A stretch of DNA of 64,000 bases. Origin: Neocallimastix lanati (nom. inval.) (Eukaryota; Neocallimastigomycota; Neocallimastigomycetes; Neocallimastigales; Neocallimastigaceae). Under the pieces are notes generated by a model that was given only the letters and a program-made list of their open reading frames with translations, was not told the DNA's origin and ran no database searches. Location: the NCBI GenBank assembly GCA_016946835.1, contig JACVTC010000057.1, forward strand, positions 62,001-126,000. Reading direction: 5' to 3'. Position 1 is the first letter of the stretch. Every line of letters begins with the position of its first letter. Position numbers and translations under genes: made by a program. Shown one piece after another: positions 43,432-62,100 of the stretch.

Positions 43432-44240
43432 TTCTGCTTTTTTTTTTTTTTTTTTTATATAGTTACACAAAATTCATTTATTAATAGTAATTGAGTAAAG
43501 AATAAATTAATAAATATTTATAATAACAATGAAAAATAATATTGGACTTTAATTTTTAAAGACTTTAATACCAAGTAAAATTTATTTATTCTCTAAATTT
43601 ATATTGAAAATGATAAAAAAAAAAAATTTTTAAAAAAATAATAAGGAATGAAAAAGAAAAAAAGAAAAAAAGAAAAACAAAAAAAAGAAATGATAAAAAA
43701 AAGAAATATATATACAAATACTGAAATTTAAATTTTTAGTTAATTTTCACAATAAATATATAATTAATCACAATAGTAATATAGTAATTATAATAATTAT
43801 AATAAAAATTGAATTGAAATTTAATTTTAAAATGTAAATTTTATTGTAAGTAATTAATCATGAATAAGATCTTGAATAGAACAATATTAATAATAATCTT
43901 TTAAATAGTTTCTAGTAATACGATTATTATTATTTTTACAATAAAATTTATAGCTTATACAACTTATATTTCCAATAGTAATTGTATTAAATGTATATTG
44001 TAATATAAGAAATTACTTTTTATTATTTAATAAGTTCATAATTTAATTTTTTAAAAAATAAAATATTTAATGTTTTAATTTATTAATATATTATTTCATA
44101 GTAAATCTATTTATGTATAATATTTTGTACATATTACATATTAATGATTGGTATGTATTATGATCAAAATTTTGTATACGTTAATTCTCTTTATTAAAAA
44201 AAAAATTTTATAATTGAATGATTAACTTCAATTTTAAAAA
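43432..44240. promoter_or_regulatory. shared divergent spacer of INTS6 and POP1
   Basis: An 809-bp AT-rich region between the start codons of two divergently transcribed genes, so it must contain both promoters. I see a poly-T tract at 43438-43456 and an A/AAAG tract at about 43618-43710, but no defined promoter element. Confidence 0.5.
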
Positions 44241-45942
44241 ATGAAAAGAAATTTCAATGAAGATAATTCCAATAAAAAAAACAAAAAAAAAGGTATATCT
44301 ATTAAAATATAAATTATGTAATTATAAATAAATTATCATTAAATGTTTATTTTTATAATTGCAATAATTATAAAATTGTTGATAATTTGAATATAATTTC
44401 ATTAGCTAAAAGAGATGCCCAATTAATCGCAACCGATTTAAATAATTCCTGTAACTTTTTAATAAAAGAAATTCATTATATAAAATATTGTTAAAAATTA
44501 ATGATTATTTAATATATATATATTTTTTAATTATTAATTCATTAAATTTTAATTTAATTTTTTTTATTTTTAAATTAATAGTAATTTCTAAAGCACCTAG
44601 AAATGTGGATATAGTTCAATTTGCTGAAGTAAATTATATATAGAAAGAATTAATATTACTTTTTTTATAATGAAATTAAAATGTTTTTTGTTTATTAAAA
44701 AAAGCAATTAAAAAAAAAAATAGAATAAATTTAATTAAATATTTATAATATATAAAAATAAAAATAAATAGGCACGTTCTTTTGAATTAAATGCAATAGA
44801 ATCAGCATTAAAAAACGCAACGTAACTATATAAAAATAATAATATTAAATTATATTAATATTAAATTATATTAATATTAAATTATATTAATTTATAATAA
44901 TTAATTTTTTTTTACAGTGAAAATACAGGAAATCAAAGAGTATTTCAAAGTTTACCAAGACATTTACGTAGAAGAGCTGCAAGTCATAATATAAAGAGAA
45001 TTCCATTACAATTTCGTAAAAAGGCATATTGGGAGGTACTATAAAATATATGAAAATTTCTTCTATATTACAAATATTTATATAAATATTTTATGACTTG
45101 AAATAGAGAAAAAATGATCCAAATCCAAAATTACCACCACAAAAACCAAAAAATAGAAAAGATAAAAGAAAGCCAGGAACAATTATAGAAGAATATAATA
45201 GACGTTCAGGTAAATTAGATTAAAATAATTGAAGTTATAGTTTTTATCATAAACTTGACAAATTCTTTATATTGAATAGCAAATGTTAAATGGTTGGAAA
45301 CACATGTATGGCATAGTAAAAGAATGAAAATGTGCGAAAAATGGGGATATAAACTTGTAAATATATTTAATAAAAATAATTTATATACTATAAATAAATG
45401 AATATTATATTAAAATAATATTAATAAATTTAAATAGGCTGAATATCCAAGAGAAAAGGGTCGAAAAATAATATATAAAGATGAAAAATATACTTGCCTT
45501 CTTCATGACGCGTCATATTATCAGTGTATTGAAATTAATGGAACAGTAAATGATATAAAAAATGTTTTTAATCCAATTATTGATTTATCAATTTCATCAA
45601 TTACAAGTAATAGGTATTTTTATCATAAAGATATACTTACATATATTTCTTAATACATAAATTATAAATTAATTTAAATTTAAAAATTTATTATAAATTT
45701 AGATATATTAAAGGTAATAAACTTGGAAATTCAAAAATATATGAGTTTAAAAAATATCCATTTAATACTATCGCACCAATAACATTCCTTTGGAAAGCAA
45801 TAAAAAATAATGAAGTAGATTATAAAAGAACATTATGGTTGTGGGTTCATCCTTCTTCTTGTCAAGATATAATCAACGAAATTGAAAATTCAAAGAATTT
45901 TTTGAAAATCAGTGATGGTAAATATTAATTATATAGCATATT

Positions 45943-45984
<42 letters not shown>

Positions 45985-47585
45985 TAACTATGTTTTTATT
46001 TTATTATTATTATTTTTTTTTAAATTATACATAAATAAATTATATATATTATTAATAGTTAAAGTCGATTTAATGAAAGATGAAATTATTATGTTTCAAT
46101 TAGCAGGACCTCGTTCTCATGCAATCCTACAAGAAACTTTAAATTTATGCAATATTAATACAGAAAACATTAAAATTAATGAAGATGCTCATAAGGTTTA
46201 TAGAAACATTCAAATAATAATAATAATAATAATAATAATAATTTAATATTTATAAAATAAAATACTAATTTTGTATATATATAAATATAATATTATATTA
46301 GATATGGGAAAATTTAAAATTTTTAAGAACCCCTTCATCATTACCAGCTGGTGTTGTGCTTGGATTAACAGTTCATGATCCGAGACTTTCAAATTTCAAA
46401 AAAATGGAAAAACGTATAAGTGAAATTTCAGAAAAAGATCAAAATGAAATAAATAAAATTTGTAATAAATGGCCAGATAATGTTGCATTCTCAAGTATAT
46501 GGGATGGTGAATTAAGAAAAAGTTTAAACAATAATAAATGTACAGAAGACTCATTAAATAAACGTAGAAATGAAGTAAGTTATTATAAATATTAAATTTA
46601 TATAACTTAAATACTAAAATGTTTGATATATATTATAGTCATTAATTCCAGGTACACCTTTGGAACCTTTAGAAAATGATTCAAAAATACCAATATTATT
46701 AGCACAAAGAGGTGCAACAAATTATATAATAAGTAACGATAAACAATCAAAAGAATTACTTTATGGATGGAATTTATATATTCCCAAAGGATGGGCAATG
46801 GCATTTTTTAAGCCATTAGTTTTTGCAGGAGCAAGAGTAATTGGTAAAAAAAAGTATACTAATAATATTTATTTTTTATATTGATAAACATTATAACTAA
46901 GGAAAAAATTTTTAATAATAAATTATTAAAAACAAATAGGTCTTAATAATATTTATGAATTATATTTTGAATCATCAATTTCTTGTTATCCATATGATTA
47001 TATAGAAACCAAATCATATAAAAATTATATTGACCAAAAAGCAAAAAAAGAAGAGGAAATATATAATAGAAAACCAATATCAAAGAGACCAAATTATCTT
47101 AAATTGGGAATTATGTCCCCATTTAAACCCCCATTCGAGGCATATTTAAGCATGATAAAGCAACAGAGTCAAATAGATGATTCGTTATCACTTTGGGTTT
47201 TAAACACACCGAAATTGATAAATTTAATTATAGAAGAAGCCAAAATTGAATCAAAATCAATTGAAGATTTAAATGATAAATTATATTCTGAAATTAAAAA
47301 TCAGTATGATAGTCATAATATTGATATTTCAATTGATGAAATTAAAAGAAATAATTCTATAATAAATGGTTTTATCAGAGTATCCATTGATATTCTTGGA
47401 AAAGGTGTTATTAATGACAATTCAATAATATATCTATCAACAAAGAATGAATATAATAAATGGTTAAATTCAAAAAAGAAAAATAAAGAAGATAATTCAA
47501 GTATATATAATATAGTATGTATTTTATTAAAAATTTTTATTATTTTTGAAATCGTTAAATTTATAAATATAAAATTTTATTTATA

Positions 47586-47619
<34 letters not shown>

Positions 47620-47932
47620 TAAAAAGGGTGAATTTCCTCCTTCTACTTCAATTATTGGATTTGTAACTACAGGTCATTATTCATTAAATAATGCTCATGC
47701 AAAAGCTATTGGTTGTTGTTCAATTGTAGGTTTAAAAGAGATGTACCAAAATAATATAAAGTAAGTTTAATTGATATATATTTTTTATGTTATATGATAT
47801 ATAAAATTTTACTTTATAATATTAACGAATTTTTTTATATAAAGTAATAATTATAATCACTCAACATTTGTATTAGTTAGAGATCCAAAAGGACAAGTTA
47901 TCCGACCAGCAATATTGAACTTTATTTCATAA
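44241..47932 (+). CDS. POP1: ribonuclease P/MRP subunit POP1
   Basis: Fifteen exons: 44241-44292, 44406-44450, 44582-44628, 44772-44821, 44918-45035, 45107-45209, 45280-45356, 45438-45613, 45703-45917, 46059-46195, 46302-46574, 46639-46843, 46940-47514, 47627-47760 and 47845-47932. POP1 is the largest protein of RNase P and RNase MRP, which mature tRNA 5' ends and rRNA. The POP1 N-terminal signature is clear: LPRHLRRRAASHNIKRIP, then KWLETHVWHSKRMKM (family HxWHAKR). Middle blocks include LLHDASYYQCIEI, FQLAGPRSHAILQETL and SSLPAGVVLGLTVHDPRL. The POPLD domain has LLAQRGATNYI and YGWNLYIPKGWAMAFFKPLV (46744-46820), and the C-terminus has GFVTTGHYSLNNAHAKAIGC and VRDPKGQVIRPA. The start is a lysine-rich basic segment typical of a nuclear protein. 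Length and motif order agree with the family. Confidence 0.93.
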
Positions 47933-48863
47933 AATAATTATAAAAATTTCAATATATGAAATATTAAAAATTAATAGTATTTAAATATGTTTATATATTT
48001 AAATAATTATTTATTTATATAAAAATTTAGAGAATTATAGATAATATTATAAAAATTTTTTTTTATTTTTTGTTATTATTGTTGTTATTATTATATAATT
48101 ATAGTTTTATTTATTAATATTATTAATTGTTTTTAATATAAATTTATTTAAAGTATTTCTGATATGTATTTATTTAAATGTAATAAGTTTATTTTTATTG
48201 AATAAAAAAATTTAATTTATTTCAAATTTTTAGATTCATTGATTTATTTATTATTAAAATGTATCATAATACACATTGCAAAATTTAATTTTAAATATGT
48301 ATTTATGATTTTTACACTATGATTAATTAGAGCGTTCAAATCGAAACGATAAGACAAAGAAGAAATTCTGTTATAGATAAGAATGATAATTTTTATTCAC
48401 ATGGAGTAATCATCAATGAATGGGAAGAGTTAGATGATTTCCCATCGAAACTCATAACGTAGCTTTTTAATATAATATAAAAAATTTCATGTACATTATT
48501 TTTATGAATTTTTTTTTAATAAATATTATTAATTAAAGTTTTTTCCTAGTCTAGAAAAAATATACATATATTAATATATATATATATTAAATAATTAATT
48601 ATTTTTCATTTAATAAAAAACAAATAGAATATTTTCATTTTATTGTAATTATTTATTTTGTTTAAGAATTAGTAATAATAAATATTAAATAAGAAGATTA
48701 AAAATATTTAAGTAGAATTTTAATTATCATTATTATTTTACTTTTAAAGAATTTTATATATATATATACATATATATATATTTTCCATAAAAAGTTCAAG
48801 TTAAAAAAAAAAAGAGAAAGAAAAAAAATTAATATTTTCAATCATTTCAATTATCTGTTTAAT
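47933..48863. other. intergenic spacer between POP1 and THOC1
   Basis: AT-rich apart from the orphan coding-like fragment at 48334-48462, which is listed separately. No other feature seen. Confidence 0.6.
48334..48462 (+). pseudogene. orphan coding-like fragment
   Basis: An open frame of 42 codons ending in TAG with mixed amino-acid composition (VQIETIRQRRNSVID..., then HGVIINEWEELDDFPSKL) in an island of higher GC. It is preceded by TTAG, like an intron acceptor, and lacks an ATG. I found no upstream exon. It could be a gene relic, part of a dispersed repeat, or the last exon of a small unrecognised gene. Confidence 0.3.
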
Positions 48864-52581
<3,718 letters not shown>

Positions 52582-53173
52582 ATAAATTTAATTAAATTAA
52601 AATATTATTAGTAATAGATAGATATCAAAAGTAAATTTTAAAAATATATTAATGTCAAATTATATTTATCAATAAAATTTGTAAAATAATAAAAGTAATT
52701 ATTTAATATTAAATATTTATTATATAATAAAAATAACATAATTTATTTATTCATTTATATACTTATTTATTTATATTTCTTATTAATTCGTTCATTTATT
52801 TATTTATTATTATATATAATAATTAAAAGTTAATTTATAATAATATAATAAAACTTTAGAATTAAAAAATTTTAAAATTTGGGTGAAATTTGAAACTTTA
52901 ATAATTATATTACTTTTTTATTTTTTATTATTATTTTTGTTTTTTTTTTAAAAAAAAATTTTAAAAATTTTTGTGCTGTAATAATCGATATAAAATTTTT
53001 TTAATTTCCTTTTTTCCTGATATTTATTGATTTATGTAATTTATAATATTATCTTAGAGTTCAATTTTAAAATACTGTTATTATAATCTATTATTTTTTT
53101 TTTTTGTTATTATGTACATATAATTAATAGAAATATATTATCTTCATTTAAAATTAACTAAATAAATAATTAT
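52582..53173. other. spacer between THOC1 and dynein
   Basis: Very AT-rich, with TTTA repeats near 52745-52810 and poly-T near 53094-53106. No gene seen. Confidence 0.7.
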
Positions 53174-56100
53174 ATGTCAACACCAAATAAACGATACAAT
53201 TTTGTAAATTTAAATAGAAATTTTTTACCAAATAATGTGAAAAATAAATTATTATACTCTACCTACGGTGAGTCAAATTCTTTAGATGAAAATGTAATAA
53301 AAAATATCAAAGCTTTTAATGAATTAAAGCAAAAAAAGAAAAATGGGACAAAAAGTTCTCATTATCCAAAAGCATTAATAAAATATGATTATAATAAAAA
53401 CTCAACAGTGAAAAATATTCATAAATCAATATTTCCAAAAGAAGCTTTTACAGAATCATCTCAGCCCACTGAATCAATAACAGAGATAAATGAAAATAAC
53501 AAAAGCTCGGACGATAACTTATATAAAGATATACATAATATTTTGTTTCCAGTTGATTCATTTAAGCTACCCTCAAAACAAAATTATGATCTATCCATTC
53601 AACCAAAAGTATTTGTTCAATATATACCTAGAAAAGGAGAAATTCCAAGAAAAATTGTAATTGAACGAACAAAAAAAAAATATGCAAGTATTAATATTGC
53701 TGAACTACTTTTAAAAAATGGAATTACATCTGAAGATTTATATAATTTATTATTACCAAATAATATTCCAACTGAAAATTTGAAATCAAAATATTCAGAT
53801 TCTTTAAAAATACCATTAGAATATTTTGATAATACAGAATATGAATCAAGAACAATTGAAGAATGGTTAAATATTAATAGAAATCCAATTGAAATCCCAA
53901 ATAAAGAAAAAGGTGATACCATACTTTTTGCTTCTATTCCATTACCTGCAATAGCATTTGAATATCCAGAATGGCGTGAGTGTTATGTTACTGGATATAA
54001 TTATGAAAATGATTTATGGAATATTAAATGGAAAGAAACATCAACATGGTATGTTGAAGAAAATATATCAAATGAAAATGAAGATAAAGATGAAAATATA
54101 ATTGATTCCATGCTTGAAAATAGTACAGATTCTTTAAATATAAAAAATGAGAATGATAATAATACAGAAAGTATTAAAACTTCAATTAGATCATCAGAAA
54201 ACAAGAAGAAAAATATATGGATTTCAAGGTATATTATAAATTATAAAATATATTATATAACTTTTGATAATATTCATTACTTAATATATTATATTTTTAG
54301 ATTACGTTTTTGCTTCAAAGCAGAAAATCCAGAGAAATATGTTGAACGAGTAATGCATGCAATTAATGAAAAAGAAAAAGCTAAAAAAATTATTGTAATG
54401 AACAATGAATAATTATTTACAAATTTTTAAAAGAAAAAATATTTTACTAAATTAATTTTTTATTTTATTGTTTTTTTATTTTTATGAATAATATTTTATA
54501 AAGAAATATAATTTTTACGTTGATTGTATGTCAATCAATAGTTCTTTATCGATTCCGGAAAAAATGTTAAAAAAAATAAATGAATATTTATTAAAAAATA
54601 AAATAATATCAACTAATACAAGAAATCATTCTTTAATTAATGAATTAGAAAAGGAAATAGATATTGATTATAAAAGATCCTCTAACAAAAATATATTTGA
54701 CCAACAAGTATGAAAAAAAAATTGTTGAAGTGTATATATTATAAAAAATACTAATATAATTTTATTTTTATTATTATCTATCTATATCATTAGGTGAAGA
54801 AAAATGAATTTAAAAATATTCTAAATTCTATTGAATTTCCTGAAAAATCATTAAACGATAACCCAAAAGAGTTAATATATATATTATTATTGTTAAAATT
54901 AAATTTATATTTAAAATAGAAATAATAATATTAAATCTCTCTCTATATATATTTGTATAATAACAGATATGGAAAAATTATTATTCCAAATTCAGATTTT
55001 CCTATCAATAAATGTAATTTTTCATTTATAACATATCTATCAAAAGCTGAAATAATCGATTCCTTTGTAAAAATTAAAGATGAATGCAATAAATTATTAA
55101 ATCAGTGTAGTTTTGTAACTCCAAATTCAAATAAAACTGTTAAAGTTGAGGAATTCGAGCAGATTCAACTTCAATCCTTCAATTTAATTAAATCGTCTGC
55201 AATTGAAAAGTATTAATATTTAAATTTTGTATATTGATTAATTATAATAATGATTTAATATTAATAGAACAAAAAATTAACTAATATTAATTTTTTTAAT
55301 TTATAACTTATTTATTGAATTGAAATAATTTTTATGTATAAAAATGTTATATATAAAAAAATTTTCCTTAAATTAATGACATAAACTATAAAACTATAAG
55401 ATGGTATAATGAAATTAAAAATATTATTTTATTTAATTTTAGAAAGAATGAAATAGGATGGTATAATATTTATGAATCAAACGTTGAAGTATATAATATA
55501 TCAAAATTTAAAAAATTTATGACAACTGTAAGATTTATAATGCAAGATACTTTAAGATATTTAATATTAAATTCTCTTGACAAATATTTAGAGTTCTTTT
55601 CAATTTACAATTATTATTCTATTAAAATCCTCTCAATCAATAATGTTAAATTAATTCCATATGATAAAAATAATACAAATATCAACAGTAATTTAACAAA
55701 ACCTATATTTAATATTGATCTTATAAATAAGAATGGTTCTATATGTTATAATATAGAAAAAAAAGAAATAGTAAAAACAATTTTACAATTGTTTGATAAA
55801 TCATTATTAGTAATTGATAAAATACCACAAATGGAAAGTATTATATTAAAAAATATTGCTTGGTCTTCTGTAGAGCCATTAGATACCGTTGGAAATACTG
55901 AAAAAATTGTAAAAACAAAAAGAATATTATTAAAAGAAAAGATTAACTTTGCAATTCAACAGATAGAAGCATATCTTAAATTATATGAAAAATTTATTCC
56001 AATGCTTAACTTTGATATAGATAAATTTAAAGAAGAATATGAAAATAATGAATTGAAATCATTAGAAGAAATTGAATCAGATATAATTCATTATAAAAAG

Positions 56101-59100
56101 GAATGGGAAATCATTGAAGAAAATATTCCATCATCTATTGATATAGGAATATTTCATATTAACTGTGAAAATATTAAAGCAGCGCTAAAAAAAGATTTAC
56201 CAAAAATTATACTTTCAATTCTTAATAAAAAAACTGCAGATGAAGTTCAAAATATTAGTAAAGAGTATAGTCATATAGCTCAAAAATTAAAAGAAAAGCC
56301 TCTAAAAATTGAAGATATTTGTAATATTCGTGAATATATTGCCACTGTGCCTGATTTAATCCATGAAGAAATTGAAAAATATCAAAAAGTAGTCAACAAC
56401 TATGATATTCTTGAAAAATATAGATATGAACTTTCAGCAGACGAATCGAAATTAAAATGGAATGTCATGGCATGGCCTAATAAAATTTATGATGCTATTG
56501 ATAATACTAATGAAGTAATATATGTTGAAGAACAAGCTTTCCTTAAAAATTTACAAGGAGATCAAGAACAATTTACTGAACGTATACAGAGATTAGGTAG
56601 TTTAATTTCGGAATTAAGTATTTTTAATGATATATCAAGAATAAATGATTATATTTCAAATATTCATAAAGCAATTAAAGAATTAAAAGAATGTCAGAAT
56701 CAAGCGGTAATATTCAATTCAAGAGAAGCATTACTTAATTTGCCTATAACTAATTATGATGATATTAATCAATTAGCTGTTAATTTTGAACCCTATAAGA
56801 ATTTATGGCTAACAGTTTATGATTGGGGAAAGTGGAAGAATCAGTGGATGAATGGATCCTTTAATGAATTACAATCTGACAATGTAGAAAAAGATGTTAA
56901 TAATTCTTGGAGAATGATGTTAAAATTAATTAAACATTTTAAAAATATGGAAGATAAATTAAAGATTGCAACCAAAATTAAAGATGAAATTGAAGATTTC
57001 AAAAAATATATGCCATTAATCCAATCATTAAGAAATCCTGGTGTAAATGCTAGACATTGGGAAGAAATTTCAAAAGAATTAAATATGAAAATTGAAATTA
57101 CGGATAAAACGACTTTACAAAACTTATTGGACTATAATCTTTTGGATAAATTGCCAGAAATTACGAAAGTTTGCGATATTGCTAGTAAAGAATATGCAAT
57201 CCAAGAAGCACTTGAAAAAATGAAAAATGAATGGCAAGATCAAAATTTAGATATTTTACCATATAAAGATACGGGAACCTTTATTGTTCATATTAGTGAA
57301 GAAACTTTAAGATTATTAGATGATCATATAGTTATGACTCAATCTATGAGCTTCTCTCCATATAAGAAACCATTTGAAGAAGAAATATCGAATTGGGAAG
57401 GAAAATTAAAAACCATACAAAATGTATTGGAAGAATGGATGGCTTGTCAACGATCATGGTTATATCTTGAGCCAATTTTCAGTTCAGACGACATTATACA
57501 GCAATTGCCTTCTGAAAGTAAGAGATTTAGAACCATGGATAGAATGTGGAGAAAGAATATGATTCATGGAAAAGAAAATCCAAATATAATAGAATTTTGT
57601 TCAAATCCAAATCTTTTAAAATCATTTTGTGAATGTAATAAATTATTAGATATGGTATCAAAACATCTTTCAACTTATCTTGAAAGTAAACGTTATGCCT
57701 TTCCAAGATTCTTTTTCCTTTCTGATGATGAATTGTTACAAATCTTATCCCAAACTAAGGATCCAACTGCTGTTCAACCCCACTTAAGAAAATGTTTTGA
57801 AAATATTATGCGATTAGAGTTTGGTAAAGATAATTTAATTTCAGCAATGTATTCTGCAGAAAATGAATGTATTAATTTTAATGAGCCATTTATTCCTAAA
57901 GGAAATATTGAAGATTGGTTATCAAGAGTAGAATTAACTATGAAAGAAAGTATTAAAGAAGTTATTAATAAAGGATTAATAGAATATCATTCAATTCCAA
58001 GAAATCAATGGGTATTAAATTGGCCAGGTCAAGTTATTATATCTGTGACTCAAATTATTTTTACAGCTGAGGTTACTGAAGTACTGGATACAGAAGGAGC
58101 CAGAGGATTGCCAAATTATTTTCAAAAGTTATTAAATCAATTGCAAGATCTTGTAAAACTAGTTCGTGGTGATTTATCATACATTTCAAGATTAATTCTC
58201 AGTGATTTAATTATTATGGATGTTCATTCTAGAGATATTGTCAAAACTATGATTGAATCTCAAGTAAGTAATACTAATGATTTCGAATGGATTAGTCAAC
58301 TTAGATATTACTGGGAAAATGAAGATCTCAAAGTAAGAATTGTTAATGCTGAATTTAACTATGGTTATGAGTATCTTGGAAATACAGGAAGATTAGTTAT
58401 TACACCTTTAACTGATAGATGCTATTTAACTTTATGTGGTGCAATGCATTTAGGTATGGGAGGAGCACCGGCTGGTCCAGCTGGTACTGGTAAAACTGAA
58501 ACTTGTAAAGACCTGGCTAAAGCTCTTGCAAAACAATGTGTAGTATTTAATTGTTCTGATCAATTGGATTATTTAGCTATGGGAAAATTCTTTAAGGGTT
58601 TAGCAAGTGCTGGAGCTTGGGCTTGTTTTGATGAATTTAATAGAATAGATATTGAAGTATTATCTGTAATCGCTCAACAAATTTCTACTATTCAAAAAGC
58701 TGCTGCTGCAAATTTAAAGGAATTTATATTTGAAGGTGTTGAATTAAAACTTGATAAAACAAATGCTATATTTATTACTATGAACCCAGGTTATGCAGGT
58801 CGTACTGAACTACCTGATAATTTAAAAGCATTATTTAGACCAGTTGTAAGTAAAATATTTTAACGTTATATTTTATTATTACTATTATTAATGTTGTTGT
58901 TATTATTACATTGTTGTTAATTCATCAATTATTAATTAATTCAAAATAATTTAATTTTTATTATATAAAATTAATATATAAAAATACATAGGCTATGATG
59001 ATTCCTGATTATACAATGATTGCTGAAATTAGTTTATTCTCATTTGGTTTTTCTGATGCAAGAGTGTTAGCAGAAAAAATGGTTGCGACATTTAAACTTT

Positions 59101-62100
59101 CTTCAGAACAGTTATCATCTCAAGATCATTATGATTTTGGTATGCGTGCAGTCAAGACTGTTATTTCTAGTGCAGGTAATTTAAAAAGAAGTGATCCTGA
59201 AACTCCTGAAGCTATTCTTTTATTAAGATCACTATGTGATGTTAATATTCCAAAGTTTGTTTCTGATGATATTCCTCTATTCAATGGTATTATATCCGAT
59301 CTTTTCCCAGGAATAACAAAACCAAAAATCGATTATGGATCACTTTTAGAATCTATCAAACAAACTTGTCAAAGGAACAATATTCAGGATATAGATGTAT
59401 TTATTGAAAAGTGTATTCAATTATATGAAACAACTATTGTAAGACATGGACTTATGTTAGTTGGTCCAACAGGTGGTGGAAAAACAACTTGTTATAGAAT
59501 TTTATCAGAAGCTTTAACAAGCCTTAGTAAAAATCAAAAAAAGAGATCAGAAGATAAGATATATCAGGCTATTCATACACATGTTCTTAATCCAAAATCA
59601 ATTACAATGGGTCAGTTGTATGGTGAATTTGATCTTCAAACCCATGAATGGACTGACGGTATTCTCTCATATTTAGTAAGACAAGGTGTTGCTGATGAAT
59701 CTAGCGATAAACATTGGTATATATTTGATGGACCGGTAGATGCAATATGGATTGAAAGTATGAATACAGTATTAGATGATAATAAAAAATTATGTTTAAG
59801 CAGTGGTGAAATTATTAAATTAAATCCAACCCAACTTCTTATTTTTGAAGTTGAAGACTTAGCTTTTGCATCTCCTGCTACTGTTTCCAGATGTGGTATG
59901 ATTTACATTGAACCGGTATCTCTCGGTATTAATCCTTTAATTGATTCTTGGATTAATGAAGAAAAGGCTCATCTTCCAGAAAATTATAAAGATTCATTTG
60001 AAAAAAGAATAAGATTCCTTTTTGCTTCATTCATTAATGATGCATTAGAATTTCTAAGAAATAATATTAAAGAATCTATTCCTACTTCAAACGGTAATTT
60101 AGTTCAAAGTCTTTCTAGAATAATTCATTCTATGATTGCGGAATTTATGATATTTTATGAAGAAAATATCAATTCTCAAGATACTATAAATATTTTTAAT
60201 GAAGAAATAGATCCAATATTTTTATATAGTTTAATCTGGTCTGTAGGTGTAACCTCAGATATGGAGAGTCGTATAAAGTTTGATTGTTGGCTAAAAAACA
60301 AATTAAGTGTTGTTGAAGTTTATAATAAATTACCAAATGAGGAAATGGTCTATGATTATCAGTATAACTTTAATGAACGTAAATGGATTAACTGGTTAGA
60401 GAAAGCACCTGAATTTGTTGCACCAAATACTTCTGAAGAATTAAAAAATACAATTATTCCAACTATTGATACTATAAGACTTTCTTATTTATTAGAAATA
60501 TTAAAAAAACAAAATTATAATATCATATGTACTGGCCCTACAGGAACTGGAAAAACATCAATTATAATGGAAAGACTTCTTAAAAATGGAAATGATAAAT
60601 ATATGCCTATAATTATTAATTTCTCCGCAAGAACCAATGCAAATCAAATTCAAGATTTATTAGATTCTAAAATGGAGAAAAGAAGAAAGGGTATTTATGG
60701 TCCACCTCTTGGAAAAAACTATATTATATTTATTGATGATCTAAATATGCCAATGCTTGATGTTTGTAATGCTCAACCACCAATTGAATTAATAAGACAA
60801 TGGATGGATCATGGTGGATGGTATGATCTTAAGTCAGTTGGTAGTTTTATGACTATTAAAGATATTAACTTTATTTGTGCTATGGGTCCACCTGGAGGTG
60901 GTAGAAATCCGGTCACTCCAAGATTAACAAGACATTTTAATCTCATTTCATTTACTGAAATGGAAGATAATAGTTTAAATAAAATATTTAAAACTGTCTT
61001 AGATATATTTTTAGGAAAAATCTCACAAGATCTTTTATTACAATCAAATGCTATAGTGAATGCATCAATTCATGTTTATAATACCATTAGAAATGAATTA
61101 TTACCAACTCCAGCAAAATCGCATTATACATTTAATCTTCGTGATTTAGCTAAAGTTATTCATGGATTACTTAATGCTGATCCTAAAACTACTACTCTTC
61201 AAGAAGATATTTACAAACTTTGGATTCATGAATGTTTAAGAGTATTTCAAGATAGATTAGTAAATGAAGATGACAGAGAATGGTTTACTAATTTAATAAA
61301 ATCAACTACATCACAATTTTATAATATAGAATATAGTTCAATTGTTCAAAATGAACCACTTATTTATGGAGATTATTTAGTTCCTAATGCTGAAACAAGA
61401 GTTTATGCCGAAGTCAAAGATTTAAATAAATTAGGAAAATTAATGGAAGATTATTTAGAAGAATATAATAATTTATCTAATTCACCATTAAAACTAGTAA
61501 TGTTTTTGGATGCTATTGAACATGTTTCAAGAATATGTAGAATTATTAGACAAACACGAGGTAATGCTCTTTTACTTGGTATTGGAGGTAGTGGTAGACA
61601 ATCTTTATCTCGTTTAGCATCTTATATGGAAGAATATGATATATTCCAAATTGAATTATCTAAAAATTACGGTATAAATGAATGGCATGACGATATTAAA
61701 AAGGTGATGATGAAAGCAGGTCTTGAAAGTAGAGATATTGTATTTTTATTCTCTGATACACAAATTGTAATGGAGTCTTGTCTTGAAGATATTAATAATA
61801 TGTTAAATACCGGTGATGTTCCAATGATTTACTCAGTTGACGAAATGGAAAATATATTAAATACTTACAAACAAAAAGTGATAGAAGCAGGGGAAATTCC
61901 AACACGTGAAAATATTTTCTCAAAATACGTAAATAATGTTCAAAATCATCTTCATATTATATTATGTATGAGTCCTATAGGTGAAGTTTTCCGTAATCGT
62001 TTAAGAATGTTCCCATCATTTGTAAATTGTTCAACCATTGATTGGTTTTCAATGTGGCCAGAAGATGCCCTAAGATCAGTAGCAATAAACACTATATCTG

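Noticed and set aside
48340-48365. GTTCAAATC resembling a tRNA T-arm
   Set aside because: No matching acceptor stem, anticodon arm or D-arm around it, and it lies in an open coding-like frame.
54391-54412. Apparent stop codon after IVMNNE suggesting a separate 412-residue gene before the dynein
   Set aside because: The stop lies in an intron; splicing KKII to KYNFYVDCM continues the dynein frame and restores a family motif.
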